Shown piece after piece: positions 15,966 to 25,876 of a stretch of DNA of 64,000 nt (position 1 is the stretch's first letter; every line of letters starts with the position of its first letter). The position numbers and the translations under genes are program-made. The stretch is from Gracilimonas halophila. GTDB lineage: Bacteria > Bacteroidota > Rhodothermia > Balneolales > Balneolaceae. The notes under the pieces are model-generated. The model saw only the letters and a list, made by a program, of their open reading frames with translations, was not told the origin of the DNA and ran no database searches. Location: contig NZ_JBHULI010000002.1 of the NCBI RefSeq assembly GCF_042684365.1, positions 186,001 through 250,000 of the forward strand. Direction: 5' to 3'.

Positions 15966-17646
15966 TATATACATCAGGAAGATCGTTTTCGTAGAGGATG
16001 ACGTCTCCGGCCCGAGCGTGCTTTTGAACCAGTTCGTTGGCTTCGAATAGGCTATTTACAACACGAACATTCATAGCAGTTGTATCGTGTTCCCGAATTC
16101 CTTCCAGGATCGGCTGTGCTCTTTCTTCTCCCACTAATACCACAAGATCAAGGTTAGCCTTTCCAATAGCAGAACCAAATTTTCTGTTTTCCTCCGCTTC
16201 GATCTCCCCAAGTTCCACCATTCCGGGAGTAATAATAATCCGCTGGCCGGAATTGAATTGAGCTAAGATCTCAACGGCATTTTTGGCACCAATCGGATTA
16301 GAGTTAAAAGCATCGTCGATCACAAAAAGATCACCCTGTTGCTTCAGTTCCAGGCGGTGTTCAACAGGTTCGATCTTAGCAGCGGCCAGGGCCATGGTTT
16401 TCAAGCGGATACCAAAATGCTTCGCTACTCCAACAGCCAAAAGTAAATTCTGGACATTATGAGCTCCCAGCAGTTTAGTTTGAAAACGTTCTTTTTCATC
16501 TCCGATCTCAACATCGAATTCCATCCCCGAGGTATCATATGAAATAGCATTCCCACGTATTTCTCCACTTTCCAACCCGACCAAAATGCGATCTATTTCA
16601 TTACGATTAGCGCCCATCTTTGAGACTCTGGGGTCGTCAGCATTTAAGATGGCCACATCACCGACTTCTAAGTTGTCAACCAAGGTGCCCTTTTCTTTGG
16701 CGATCACATCCTGAGAACCAAATGTCTCGAGATGAGCCACGCCCACATTTGTGACCACGGCAATATCAGGTTTGGCTATATCACAGAGCTCCTGAATATT
16801 GCCTTCATATCTTGCACCCATTTCCAGGATCAGGATCTGATGGCTGGACTGCAGGTCATTGTTTATCACCTTACAAATTCCCATTGGAGTGTTATAGCTG
16901 CCGGGCGTAGAGCACACATTAAACCGCTCCTTGAGAAGATCGCGGATCATAAATTTAGTGCTGGTCTTGCCATAACTTCCGGTGATGGCGATTACCTTAA
17001 GGTCCGGCATAGAAGCCAGCTTTTTACGAGCCTCCTTTTTGAATCCGTTTTGGATGAATTTTTCCACAGGTTTGGTAAATAGGCCGGAGAGTAAAATGAA
17101 GAACGGAATAAATGTTGCCCCAAATCCCCATCCCACAAGGAGCATCAGCAGATCAAAAGAAAGAAATCCGGAGAAATGGTTTGGTAGCGGAACATTGAAA
17201 TAAGGTAAAAACCCCGTAAAGCTCATATAGGTAAATAAAGCCGGGAAAATAAAGGAGAGTGCTACAAACGGGATTAAGAAACGCTTAACACGGGAAGTGT
17301 ATACCAGGGGCTTTTTAACCTTGGCCTGCGTATATCGGGATACTGAACCGAACCAGAAAACGGAGAATACAAAGAATATGATACACAAAGAGGAGTAGGT
17401 GATAGTTTCTAAGATCCAGTCATCAAACCAAAGCAGCAGAAATATGGCAATGTTGACCATGGCAATATTAGCAGGAATGACCTTTTCATCCCAATGGCCT
17501 TTTATCCATTGCCAAAATTCGTTGTTCTTATATCCAACTTGCTGAAAGGTATGCAGGAAAAAGCGCATGCGGTGCCAGGTGTACCGCAGGAAAAGAAGAC
17601 ATAAAAGAATTGCGCCGACATCAAGGAGCGTGTAATACCAGTTCAA
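15958..17646 (-). CDS. Membrane-anchored MurF-like Mur ligase
   Basis: A 562-aa fusion. Residues 1-190 hold about five membrane segments (near 5-22, 61-77, 84-103, 124-142, 163-190). A Mur-ligase core then begins at VIAITGSYGKTSTK (about 218-231), with LEMGARYEGNIQELCDIAKPD, TNVGVAHLETFGS, NADDPRV, VEHRLELK and DDAFNSNP, which are central and C-terminal MurF domains. The N-terminal UDP-MurNAc-tripeptide-binding domain of MurF is replaced by the membrane part. It may join an amino acid or dipeptide to a lipid-linked or other substrate. The main soluble MurF is probably elsewhere. Confidence 0.85.
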   Translation of the reverse strand: MNWYYTLLDVGAILLCLLFLRYTWHRMRFFLHTFQQVGYKNNEFWQWIKGHWDEKVIPANIAMVNIAIFLLLWFDDWILETITYSSLCIIFFVFSVFWFGSVSRYTQAKVKKPLVYTSRVKRFLIPFVALSFIFPALFTYMSFTGFLPYFNVPLPNHFSGFLSFDLLMLLVGWGFGATFIPFFILLSGLFTKPVEKFIQNGFKKEARKKLASMPDLKVIAITGSYGKTSTKFMIRDLLKERFNVCSTPGSYNTPMGICKVINNDLQSSHQILILEMGARYEGNIQELCDIAKPDIAVVTNVGVAHLETFGSQDVIAKEKGTLVDNLEVGDVAILNADDPRVSKMGANRNEIDRILVGLESGEIRGNAISYDTSGMEFDVEIGDEKERFQTKLLGAHNVQNLLLAVGVAKHFGIRLKTMALAAAKIEPVEHRLELKQQGDLFVIDDAFNSNPIGAKNAVEILAQFNSGQRIIITPGMVELGEIEAEENRKFGSAIGKANLDLVVLVGEERAQPILEGIREHDTTAMNVRVVNSLFEANELVQKHARAGDVILYENDLPDVYNE

Positions 17647-17788
17647 ATTATTCAGAGTATGTTTTAAGGATTAAGCCGTTATGGGTAATGGGAAGTTATG
17701 AAATTAACAGTTATTCGAAATCGGTTTAGAACCTTCCTATATTCACCGCGCATTCAATAAAATTGTTTCAATAAACGTAGAGAAATAT

Positions 17789-18793
17789 ATGAAATTAATT
17801 ATCCCAATGGCCGGACGGGGTACTCGTGTCCGACCTCACTCGCATACCGTACCAAAACCGTTGCTTCCTGTTGCGGGAACCATGATCGTAGAGCGTATTG
17901 TCGAGACCTTTAACCGAACGCTTGATCGTGATATTACGGAGATCGTATATATCCTCGGCCCCGATTTTGGAGAAGACATCAAGCAGCCACTTCGTGAAAT
18001 GAGCGAACTTCACAGCGCCAAAGCACTTTTTGAAGTGCAGGCTGAAGCCCTGGGAACAGCCCATGCCGTAGCCATGGCCAAAGAGCATTTGGATGGAGAG
18101 GTGATCATCGCTTTTGCGGATACTATTTTTGATAGTAAAGAACAGTTTGACCTTGGAGATGCTGATAGTGTGATCTGGCTAAAAAAAGTAGAGGATCCAT
18201 CCCGTTTTGGAGTGGCAGTGCATGAAGGTGATAAGATCACCGGGTTTGTGGAGAAGCCAAAAGAGTTTATTTCTGACCTTGCTATCATTGGGGTTTATTA
18301 TTTCAAAGATGGAAATTATTTCAAGAAGCAGATCGAGTGGGTCCTGAATAATGAGATGAGAGGTCCCGGGGGAGAATATTTCCTTACCGCTGCCCTTGAC
18401 AAGATGATCAAAGATGGCAAGATCTTTAAAACGGCTACTGTTGATGAGTGGCTGGATTGCGGAACGCTGCCTGCCTGGCTGGAAACTACCGGCATCATTA
18501 CAGAAAAGGAGTTTAAAGGTGTGGATGAGAGCAAATATCCCGGTTCAAAAATCATTCCCCCGGTGTATATCGGAGAGGGTGTGAAAATCGAGAATAGCAC
18601 CGTTGGCCCAAAAGTGAGTATTGAAAACGATACAGTGATCAAAAATTCCAAAGTTGAAAATAGCATCATTCGAGATCACGCCTCTTTGGAAGATGTGGAT
18701 ACATCAGGATCAACTATTGGAGCCCACACCTCACTGAAAAATGTGAAAGGAAAAGTGGATGTAGGAGATCACAGCAACCTGGATATAAACTGA
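17789..18793 (+). CDS. Sugar nucleotidyltransferase with left-handed beta-helix
   Basis: Makes an NDP-sugar from a sugar-1-phosphate. The N-terminal Rossmann-like domain opens LIIPMAGRGTRVRPHSHTVPKPLLPVAG, the signature of glucose-1-phosphate thymidylyl/uridylyltransferases, followed by AFADTIF and GFVEKPKE. Residues about 245-334 form hexapeptide repeats (VYIGEGVKIENSTVGPKVSI), as in GlmU- and RmlA-like proteins with an acyltransferase-type tail. The sugar specificity cannot be read by eye. It stands alone, ahead of a bidirectional terminator. Confidence 0.85.
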   Translation: MKLIIPMAGRGTRVRPHSHTVPKPLLPVAGTMIVERIVETFNRTLDRDITEIVYILGPDFGEDIKQPLREMSELHSAKALFEVQAEALGTAHAVAMAKEHLDGEVIIAFADTIFDSKEQFDLGDADSVIWLKKVEDPSRFGVAVHEGDKITGFVEKPKEFISDLAIIGVYYFKDGNYFKKQIEWVLNNEMRGPGGEYFLTAALDKMIKDGKIFKTATVDEWLDCGTLPAWLETTGIITEKEFKGVDESKYPGSKIIPPVYIGEGVKIENSTVGPKVSIENDTVIKNSKVENSIIRDHASLEDVDTSGSTIGAHTSLKNVKGKVDVGDHSNLDIN

Positions 18794-18821
18794 CAGTGAC
18801 TAGTTTTTGAGTTAGTAAAGT

Positions 18822-18852
18822 AAAAGCCCCGAAGAAATTCGGGGCTTTTTAT
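18822..18852. terminator. Bidirectional intrinsic terminator
   Basis: AAAAGCCCCGAA, a GAAA loop and TTCGGGGCTTTT form a strong stem, with T-runs on both strands. It lies between the convergent nucleotidyltransferase and formate-THF ligase genes and should end both transcripts. Confidence 0.92.
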
Positions 18853-18854
18853 TT

Positions 18855-20534
18855 TTAAAACAGTCCTGATATCACACCATGCTCATCTACCGTCATATTT
18901 ACGGCGGCGGGTACTTTTGGCAGGCCGGGCATCAGCATCATATTCCCGCAAATTATCACCAGAAAACCGGCACCGGCTGAAAGCTGAATATCCGTGACGG
19001 TAAGGGTAAAATCTTTAGGAGCCCCCTTTAAGAGGGGATTGTCAGATATTGATGATTGCGTTTTTGCTATACAAATTGGGAGTTTCCCGTATCCGAGCTT
19101 TTTGAAATTAGCCAGATTCTTAAGGGCTTTTTTTTCAAAATAAACATCTTTGGCGTTATAGATCTCCCGGGCCACGGTTTCAATTTTTTCCTCTATGGGT
19201 TGCTGTGTATCGTAAAGCGTGGTTTTTTCAGGTTTCTTATTCATTTCAGCTTGCTTCACCACCTCATTGGCGAGGTCGGTGACACCTTCTCCTCCTTCTT
19301 CAAATCCGTTGTGAGCTTCGCAGGGGACACCTAATTTGGTGCAGAATTCTTTGATGATATTTATCTCCTCAGAAGTATCGCCCACAAATTTATTGATGCC
19401 TACCACAACCGGGGTCTTGAATTTCTTCATGTTTTCAATGTGTGCAGCCAGATTCTCCAAGCCTTTTTGCAGTTCCTTAAGGTGTTTGCCGTTTTCCTTG
19501 GCTTCCTCCACGGTCACACCTCCATGATATTTGAGTGCTTTAACCGTAGCAACGAGAACTATTGCGGAAGGCCATATGTCGGAAGTGCGTGCTACAATAT
19601 CGAAAAACTTTTCAGCCCCGAGATCTGCCCCAAAGCCGGCTTCGGTAACCACATAATCGGCAAGCTTTAAACCGATCTTGTTAGCTATAATACTACTGGT
19701 GCCATGAGCAATATTAGCAAAAGGCCCTCCATGAATAAGAGCAGGAACGTGCTCAAGGGTTTGAACAAGATTTGGCATAATGGCTTCATTAAGAACCACA
19801 GCCATAGCCTCATGGGCTCCCAGGTCTTTAGCTTTTACGGCCTCTCCCGAGCGGTTGTATCCAACTACAATATTTCCGAGCCGTTTTTTTAGGTCGATAC
19901 GTGATGTAGCCAAAGACATAATTGCCATCACTTCAGAGGCAGCAGTGATCATAAAAGCTGATTCTCTTGGAATTCCATTAACTCTTCCTCCCAATCCAAC
20001 AACGATCTGCCTCAAAGCCCTGTCATTCATATCCATTGCTCGATTCCAAAGCGGACTTGTGACATCAATGTCCAGTTCGTTCCCCTTGAATATGTGATTA
20101 TCGAGCATAGCGGTGAGCAAGTTATGTGCTGTACCAATGGCATGTATGTCTCCATTAAAATGCAGGTTGATCCGCTCCATAGGTATTACCTGTGAATAAC
20201 CACCTCCTGCAGCTCCACCCTTGATCCCGAATACCGGTCCAAGAGAAGGTTCGCGCAAAGCCACCAATGATCTTTTCCCAAGTTTTTGCAACCCCTGACT
20301 CAAACCGATAGAAGTTAGAGTTTTACCCTCTCCGGCAGGTGTTGGTGTGATGGCTGTTACAAGGATCAGTTTGCCATCGGGTCGGTCTTTGAATTTCTCT
20401 AATACGTTAAGTCGAATTTTACCGGTGTACTTTCCGTAGAACTCGAAGTTATCTTCATCCAGTTCAAGTTCGGCCATAAAATGGCGCATATGTTTCATAG
20501 GAGCATCTTGGGCAATCTTGATATTGTCGATCAT
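18855..20534 (-). CDS. fhs: Formate-tetrahydrofolate ligase
   Basis: ATP-dependent enzyme that makes 10-formyl-THF from formate, for purine synthesis and one-carbon flow. At 559 aa it is full length. Motifs: TAITPTPAGEGKTLTSIGLSQGL (P-loop), REPSLGPVFGIKGGAAGGGYSQV, HFNGDIHAIGTAHNL, NIAHGTSS and TEAGFGADLGAEKF. Monocistronic between a terminator and a 240-base upstream region in which I see no clear promoter. Confidence 0.96.
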   Translation of the reverse strand: MIDNIKIAQDAPMKHMRHFMAELELDEDNFEFYGKYTGKIRLNVLEKFKDRPDGKLILVTAITPTPAGEGKTLTSIGLSQGLQKLGKRSLVALREPSLGPVFGIKGGAAGGGYSQVIPMERINLHFNGDIHAIGTAHNLLTAMLDNHIFKGNELDIDVTSPLWNRAMDMNDRALRQIVVGLGGRVNGIPRESAFMITAASEVMAIMSLATSRIDLKKRLGNIVVGYNRSGEAVKAKDLGAHEAMAVVLNEAIMPNLVQTLEHVPALIHGGPFANIAHGTSSIIANKIGLKLADYVVTEAGFGADLGAEKFFDIVARTSDIWPSAIVLVATVKALKYHGGVTVEEAKENGKHLKELQKGLENLAAHIENMKKFKTPVVVGINKFVGDTSEEINIIKEFCTKLGVPCEAHNGFEEGGEGVTDLANEVVKQAEMNKKPEKTTLYDTQQPIEEKIETVAREIYNAKDVYFEKKALKNLANFKKLGYGKLPICIAKTQSSISDNPLLKGAPKDFTLTVTDIQLSAGAGFLVIICGNMMLMPGLPKVPAAVNMTVDEHGVISGLF

Positions 20535-20776
20535 TTGTCAGGCCTTTTAGTTAGCGGATAATGTTTACCGTACACTAATATCCCTTAAAGATGTGAAGGA
20601 AAGATAAATTCACTGAGAACAGCAAAAGGCATAATGTCGGTGCTTCAACGAAATAGTGGTCTCCTTTGGTTTATTATTGGATTTGTTATTACTTAAAATA
20701 AGAACGGAGCCAATTATACCTTTTTGATCTTCGATGGCTCTAGTTTAGTATCAAATCTCTAAAAAAAATGTAGGTT

Positions 20777-21247
20777 ATGACCATGAGAAAACAATTTCGC
20801 GCCCCATGGGATCTTAAACTCATTGCAATAACTTCAGGGATTATCATTGTATTTGGAGGCCTGAATTATGTAGCTCAAAACCTTTGGTCCGCCATTCTAT
20901 TATGGAGCATTGTTTTGGGCTGCGCCGCTTTTGGGGTGTATGGCTACAGTATTCAGGATGGGAAACTGAAAATTCTTCGCCTTGGTTGGTCTAAGGATAT
21001 TCAGCTTTCAGAGATTAATAAAGTAGAAGAGAAACCCAATGCGATGTTAGGTTCGTTTAGGAGGTTTGGGATAGGCGGAGTGTTCGGATATATAGGTTAT
21101 TTTAGCAACAGTATTTTAGGCAGATATAAGGCTTATTCAACGCATACCAAGCAGACCGTAGTTATCTATACAAAAGAAGAACAGATCGTCATCTCTTCCG
21201 ATAGTCCCCAAGAGTTTGTAGCCTCTCTGAAGGAAACGATAATGTAG
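20777..21247 (+). CDS. Small membrane protein with PH-like domain
   Basis: A 156-aa protein with two N-terminal membrane segments (about 14-32 and 36-55) and a C-terminal part with beta strands (KLKILRLGWSKDIQLSEI, TVVIYTKEEQIVISSDSPQEFVASL). This matches bacterial PH-domain proteins, where a final helix follows SPxxF. No enzyme motif; its role is unknown. A second ATG two codons later is an alternative start. Confidence 0.7.
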   Translation: MTMRKQFRAPWDLKLIAITSGIIIVFGGLNYVAQNLWSAILLWSIVLGCAAFGVYGYSIQDGKLKILRLGWSKDIQLSEINKVEEKPNAMLGSFRRFGIGGVFGYIGYFSNSILGRYKAYSTHTKQTVVIYTKEEQIVISSDSPQEFVASLKETIM

Positions 21248-21293
21248 AATTCCATAGCTATCCGCAACTATTTAATATGCCGTGGGTATTTCT

Positions 21294-23039
21294 TTAGCCG
21301 CGCTCCTCAACCACTTTCTCATATGCGGCTTTCACTTTCACTCCTGCAATGGCTTCGTTCACATTAAATAAGTGATCCCCAATTTTTTCGAGGCGATTAA
21401 GGTAATCAAGAAATACAAAACCGACTTTATTGGAATAGGCTTTGTTCTCAAGCTGGTTATAGTGGTATTCCAGCAGTTCATCCCGGTAGTCATTAATGTA
21501 TTGCTCAATTTCCATCGCTTGGTCGAGATCTGCGTTTTCACTGTCAAGAGCCAGGTTTTCGCGCACATTTTGTACCCCTTCATGGATGAGATCCAGCATG
21601 TTCTTGATTCGGATCATAGAAGGTTCTGCCAGTTCGGTACCTTCTGATTGCATACGCTCAAAAGTTTTAGACATTTGGTAATAAATGTCGCCAATGCGTT
21701 CCAGATCATTGATCATGCTGTGTATTCCACGAATCCGGCGAGTAGCTTCTTCGGTTAGATTATAGCTGGAGATCTTGGTTAGGTATTCTGCTATTTCCAG
21801 TTCTATGGTATCGGTGATCTCTTCCCTTTTTTTAAGTTTAGCTAAGAACTGATCTTGTTTATTCTGCTTGTTGAAAAGCAATCCCTGTAAGCTAAAGTGC
21901 ATTTTTTCGATCAGTTTGGCGAAGAGTTCTAACTCTTTATGGGCTTGTGATATGGATAGTTCAGGGGAGGACATCATTCCGGAAGAAATATATTGAAGAC
22001 GATAGGTGTTATCCGCTCCTTGTTTGTCTTTTTGATATTTCTCGATCAGCTTAACGATCCGGGGAACAAAGCCAAATAAGAGAATTACATTCAGAATATT
22101 AAAAGTGGTGTGAAATAATGAAAGTGCAAGCGTAGCATTAGCCCGTCCGATTTCATCTGCTGCCACAAAAACGGAGCCGGCCCCCGGAGAGAAATAGCTC
22201 ATGATATTATCTATTCCAACTAAAAAGGGCTGCATGAGCATGAGCATCCATATCACCCCAAAAACATTGAACACAAAGTGAAATCGTGCGGCTCTTTTTG
22301 CATATACATTTCCAACGAGGGCCGCTATATTTGCCGTTACGGTAGTTCCAATATTTTCACCAAGAACCATGGCTGCGGCAATTGGGAAATCGATCCACCC
22401 CTGAAATAACATCACTAAGGTAATAGCTGTTGCCGCGGATGATGATTGCGTAATTAAGGTTAAAACAGTTCCTATTACCACAAAAATTAAAATGGAGATA
22501 AAACCGAATTCAGTAAATTGATCAAGGAACATGAACATCTCAGGATTATCCTGAATGTTAGGGACGGCATTTTTAATAAAATCTAGTCCGATGAAGAGAA
22601 TCCCAAAACCGATCATCGCCTCAGCCAGGTTGCGTAATTTCTCTTTCCCAAAAAACATAAATGGGAAGAACAGACCGATCAGCATCACGGCAATGGGAGT
22701 GACCTCCATCTTAAACCCAAAAATGGAAACCATCCATGCGGTAACTGTAGTACCGATATTTGCCCCCATAATAACCCCGGTTGATTCCACAAAAGTGATA
22801 AGACCGGCGTTCACGAAACTGACAACCATTACTGTGGTAGTGGAAGAAGATTGGGTGATGGTGGTGGCTGTAAATCCTGTGAAAAGACCCCGAAGGCGAG
22901 TGGTGGTCATTCCTTTAAGGATGGCCCGGAGTTTACTTCCGGCAACTTTTTGGAGGCCGTCACTAAAGACTTTCATCCCATAAATAAAGATCCCGAGTGC
23001 TCCGAGCAGTTGGAGAAAGTCAAAAAAGGTATAAGCCAT
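21294..23039 (-). CDS. Na/Pi symporter with PhoU-like tail
   Basis: A 581-aa member of the NptA/YjbB family, taking up or exporting phosphate with Na+. The two inverted halves carry the signatures TQSSSTTTV (about residue 61) and TQSSSAATA (about 201), each near a GANIGTT or GENIGTT loop. From about 345 on the protein is cytoplasmic and helical (ELELFAKLIEKMHFS, DLERIGDIYYQM, RLEKIGDHLFNVNEA), the PhoU repeat used for regulation. Single gene, transcribed toward the PH-domain gene. Confidence 0.93.
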   Translation of the reverse strand: MAYTFFDFLQLLGALGIFIYGMKVFSDGLQKVAGSKLRAILKGMTTTRLRGLFTGFTATTITQSSSTTTVMVVSFVNAGLITFVESTGVIMGANIGTTVTAWMVSIFGFKMEVTPIAVMLIGLFFPFMFFGKEKLRNLAEAMIGFGILFIGLDFIKNAVPNIQDNPEMFMFLDQFTEFGFISILIFVVIGTVLTLITQSSSAATAITLVMLFQGWIDFPIAAAMVLGENIGTTVTANIAALVGNVYAKRAARFHFVFNVFGVIWMLMLMQPFLVGIDNIMSYFSPGAGSVFVAADEIGRANATLALSLFHTTFNILNVILLFGFVPRIVKLIEKYQKDKQGADNTYRLQYISSGMMSSPELSISQAHKELELFAKLIEKMHFSLQGLLFNKQNKQDQFLAKLKKREEITDTIELEIAEYLTKISSYNLTEEATRRIRGIHSMINDLERIGDIYYQMSKTFERMQSEGTELAEPSMIRIKNMLDLIHEGVQNVRENLALDSENADLDQAMEIEQYINDYRDELLEYHYNQLENKAYSNKVGFVFLDYLNRLEKIGDHLFNVNEAIAGVKVKAAYEKVVEERG

Positions 23040-23135
23040 TGTATACGAGTAAGTGTGCTGAGATGAGCGGGAAGATAACAGATATTAGGTCGATCTAAAA
23101 CCGATTGCCATAAGTTAAAGAAGCCAATTTTAGTC

Positions 23136-23732
23136 CTACTTGTTTAAACTCGCCAACGCTTTTTTAATAACTATCGAGGCGTCTTCACTGCCGGTCTCTT
23201 TTAGTGCTTTCATAACCGCCTGCTCCGATTCTTTTTTCTTAAAACCAAGCGATTCAAGAGCAGAAATAGCTTCACCCGTAACGCTCGATTCGGATGAAGA
23301 GGTAGGGGTAACACCGGCAGAAGCTGCGTATTCCGCAAGCTTGTCTTTCAGTTCTACAATGATCCTTTCCGCTGTTTTCTTACCAATTCCGGGAACTTTG
23401 GAAAGTGTTCCGGCTTCACTGTTGGTGATAGCTCCAATAAGCTGATCAGCCGGTAATCCGGATAAAATAGTAAGCCCTAATTTCGGGCCAACACCTTTTA
23501 CGGTGATGAGTTTCTCGAATAGCGCTTTTTCATCTGAAGAGAAAAACCCAAACAACCGCTGATCGCTGTCGGTGATGTGGTGATAGGTAAGGAGTTTTAC
23601 TTCCGAGCCGGCGCTTTCCAGTTGTTCTTGAGTGATGGAGGAAATTTCAACCCGGTACCCTACACCGGATACATCAAGGATCACAACTCCTTCTTTTTTT
23701 TCTTCGATGTAACCTTTCAAAAATGCGATCAT
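23136..23732 (-). CDS. ruvA: Holliday junction protein RuvA
   Basis: Tetramer that binds four-way junctions and loads RuvB. The 198 residues hold the OB domain (MIAFLKGYIEEKKEGVVIL, HHITDSDQRLFGFFS), two helix-hairpin-helix motifs (TVKGVGPKLGLTILSG and VPGIGKKTAERIIVELKDKL) and the C-terminal RuvB-binding three-helix domain (EAISALESLGFKKKESEQAV). ruvC lies 180 bases upstream on the same strand. ruvB is not in the window. Confidence 0.96.
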   Translation of the reverse strand: MIAFLKGYIEEKKEGVVILDVSGVGYRVEISSITQEQLESAGSEVKLLTYHHITDSDQRLFGFFSSDEKALFEKLITVKGVGPKLGLTILSGLPADQLIGAITNSEAGTLSKVPGIGKKTAERIIVELKDKLAEYAASAGVTPTSSSESSVTGEAISALESLGFKKKESEQAVMKALKETGSEDASIVIKKALASLNK

Positions 23733-23912
23733 ATTTTCTGGAACTGATTCTTAATTCAACAATTAGATTTCCGCCTTCGCGGAAATGACTTGATGGGACA
23801 AATTGGATAGACCCTAACTTACCTTTATCTCGTTCCGTAGCTCCGCTGCGGAATGCTTACTTGAGGCTCTGCCTCACGCTTATTCAGAGATCAAATTCAT
23901 TGGACAAATTAA

Positions 23913-24488
23913 TTACATCCCCTTTACCCGTTCGGGATTGTCTGCTACGAAACTGGCCCAATCTCCTTTGGCGTTATTCTGGTGCGTTTTCTTTTTGGCT
24001 GAACCGGGGATCCCTTTGCCTTTCATCATATGACACCAGGCTACAGCCAAAGCGTCCGTTGCGTCATTGGATAGTTTCTCATCCGGTAACTTTACCATTT
24101 TGTTCAACATAAATGCGACCTGCTCTTTATTGGCATTCCCATTTCCGGTGATGGATTTCTTTACCACCTTTGGGAAATACTCCACAGCCGAAAGTCCGTT
24201 GTTGGTAATGGCCAACATGGCCGCAGCCTGTGCGCGACCCAGTTTTAGCATGGCCATGGGATCAACCCCGTAAACAGGAGTTTCAACTGCACAGGCAGTA
24301 GGTTTATTAGAACGAATAATCCCTGATATTTTGTCAAATATCACCTGCAATCGCTCGGCATGATCATCGATGTCGGCCATACGAATTACATCACACCGTA
24401 AGGCGATCAGCTGTCCGTTTTCTTCCGTCAACAGGGCATAACCGGTGTTTCTGGAGCCGGGATCAATACCGAGGATTATGTCAGGCAT
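23913..24488 (-). CDS. ruvC: Holliday junction resolvase RuvC
   Basis: Endonuclease that cuts four-way junctions. Catalytic acidic residues are in ILGIDPGSRNTGYAL (Asp-7), CAVETPVYG and LSNDATDALAVAWCH. Length is 191 aa, including a basic C-terminal tail (GSAKKKTHQNN) and a non-conserved end. Its start is 3 bases from the fabI stop, so fabI and ruvC are one transcript. The 180-base ruvC-ruvA gap holds small hairpins such as TTCCGCCTTCGCGGAA but no gene. Confidence 0.95.
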   Translation of the reverse strand: MPDIILGIDPGSRNTGYALLTEENGQLIALRCDVIRMADIDDHAERLQVIFDKISGIIRSNKPTACAVETPVYGVDPMAMLKLGRAQAAAMLAITNNGLSAVEYFPKVVKKSITGNGNANKEQVAFMLNKMVKLPDEKLSNDATDALAVAWCHMMKGKGIPGSAKKKTHQNNAKGDWASFVADNPERVKGM

Positions 24489-24491
24489 ATG

Positions 24492-25328
24492 TTATTCGTC
24501 GTCTTTGTCGCCGTAAAATTTAGCAAGATCGTTTATCATTTCCTCTGAGATTCCTGAATTTACAAAACCACCATCGTGGAACAGGTTCTGCATGGTCACT
24601 TTTCGGGTGAGGTCAGAGAATAAAGTAACGCAGTAATCGGCACATTCATCAGCAGAAGGGTTCCCCATTGGTGCGATCATATCGGCAAAAGTGTACATGC
24701 CGTCAAAACCTTTGATGCCGGTTCCGGCTGAAGTTTTAGTTGGGGCCTGTGAAACCGTGTTTACACGAATTCCTCTTGGGGCAAGTCTGCTTCCATAGTT
24801 TCGGGCGATGCTCTCAAGCAGTGCTTTTGCATCATTCATATCCGAATACTTTGAGAAAATTCGTTGCGCTCCTATGTAGGAAAGAGCTACAATACTTCCT
24901 CCGTCATTAAGCACATCCATTTTTTCAGCATGGTGAAGAACGCGGTGAAGAGAGATAGCAGAAATATCCAGCGTTTGCTGCAGCCAGTTATAGTTAAGGT
25001 CGGTGTATTCTTTTTTCTTTCGCACGTTTGGTGACATCCCAATAGCATGAAGGATGAAATCAACTCCACCTAAATGCTCTTTGGTTTGATTCATGAGATC
25101 TTCGATCTCGTCATCCTTTGTTACATCACAAGCGATGATAGGTGCGCCGGTTTCTTCGCCTAATGCATCAAGGGCTCCCAATCGCAAAGCAACCGGTGCA
25201 TTTGATAGTACGAAGTCTGCACCTTCTCGCTTACATGCCAGGGCAATTCTCCAGGCGATGCTGCGCTCGTCCAATGCTCCAAAAATAATTCCTTTTTTTC
25301 CTTTTAATAATTCGTAACCGTCACTCAT
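24492..25328 (-). CDS. fabI: Enoyl-ACP reductase FabI
   Basis: NADH-dependent reductase in the last step of each fatty-acid elongation cycle. The SDR-type N-terminus GKKGIIFGALDERSIAWRIA is the FabI cofactor motif. HAIGMSPNVRKKKEYTD, SYIGAQRIFSKYSDMNDAKA (catalytic Tyr-x6-Lys) and GIRVNTVSQAPTKT follow. At 278 aa it has the usual length. First gene of a fabI-ruvC unit. Confidence 0.96.
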   Translation of the reverse strand: MSDGYELLKGKKGIIFGALDERSIAWRIALACKREGADFVLSNAPVALRLGALDALGEETGAPIIACDVTKDDEIEDLMNQTKEHLGGVDFILHAIGMSPNVRKKKEYTDLNYNWLQQTLDISAISLHRVLHHAEKMDVLNDGGSIVALSYIGAQRIFSKYSDMNDAKALLESIARNYGSRLAPRGIRVNTVSQAPTKTSAGTGIKGFDGMYTFADMIAPMGNPSADECADYCVTLFSDLTRKVTMQNLFHDGGFVNSGISEEMINDLAKFYGDKDDE

Positions 25329-25390
25329 TGTTTATCAGTTTCTTATTGTTGAATGGTATCAAGGGAAATTCACGATAATCTTGGTAAAAT

Positions 25391-25427
25391 GATAGTGAAG
25401 TGAAAGTTGAAAGTTGATAGGGTGATA
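25391..25427. repeat. Left 7-nt-unit arm of the broken four-helix cassette
   Basis: Heptamers AAGTGAA, AGTTGAA, AGTTGAT and AGGGTGA lie end to end at 25398-25425. The reverse complement matches the arm at 25877-25912 at 25 of its first 27 positions, so the pair encloses the pseudogene. Confidence 0.8.
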
Positions 25428-25490
25428 TTTTTTGTAAGGAATTGACTTGAAAGTGCTCTTACTTATTAAAAAGTAACAAACATTAGGGCT

Positions 25491-25876
25491 ATGAAATATG
25501 ATAAATGGGTAGAAATTATACCTATAGAAATGAAAGAAGATGTGGCTTGGCGATTAGAGGCGTATAGGCTTGGCCTTTTTTTATCGGATGCTTGTTGGAA
25601 GGACACTGAAAAAATAATTGAGATAAAGAGGTTTTCTTTAGCAGATCAATTAGTGCAAATATTATTGAGGGATACTCTAGAAGATCAAAAAAAGAAAAAG
25701 CCAGATTTTATGAAATTTCTCTTGGTTCAGCTCGTGAAGCAAGAGATTGGTATTTCAAAAGCCGACACGCAATTAGTTATGATCTTGCTTATACAAGAAT
25801 TAAAATGCTGACTTCAATCATAAAATTGTTGCAAAGTATGATAACTGATCAGCGTTGGAAAAGTAAATCCAGCTAA
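25491..25876 (+). pseudogene. Broken four-helix-bundle protein (23S rRNA IVS type)
   Basis: The first frame starts with DKWVEIIPIEMKEDVAWRLEAYRLGLFL and reaches RFSLADQLVQ. The family continuation is in another frame from about 25658: ANIIEGYSRRSKKEKARFYEIS, then LGSAREARDWYFKSRHAISYDLAY and a stop at 25874-25876. Between DQLV and ANIIEGY the family normally has about 5-8 residues (a RxSxSI segment), so a short deletion that also shifted the frame explains it best. The first frame alone would give a 106-aa protein with a meaningless second half. It is enclosed by inverted 7-nt-unit arms, and the right arm starts the base after the stop. Confidence 0.8.
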
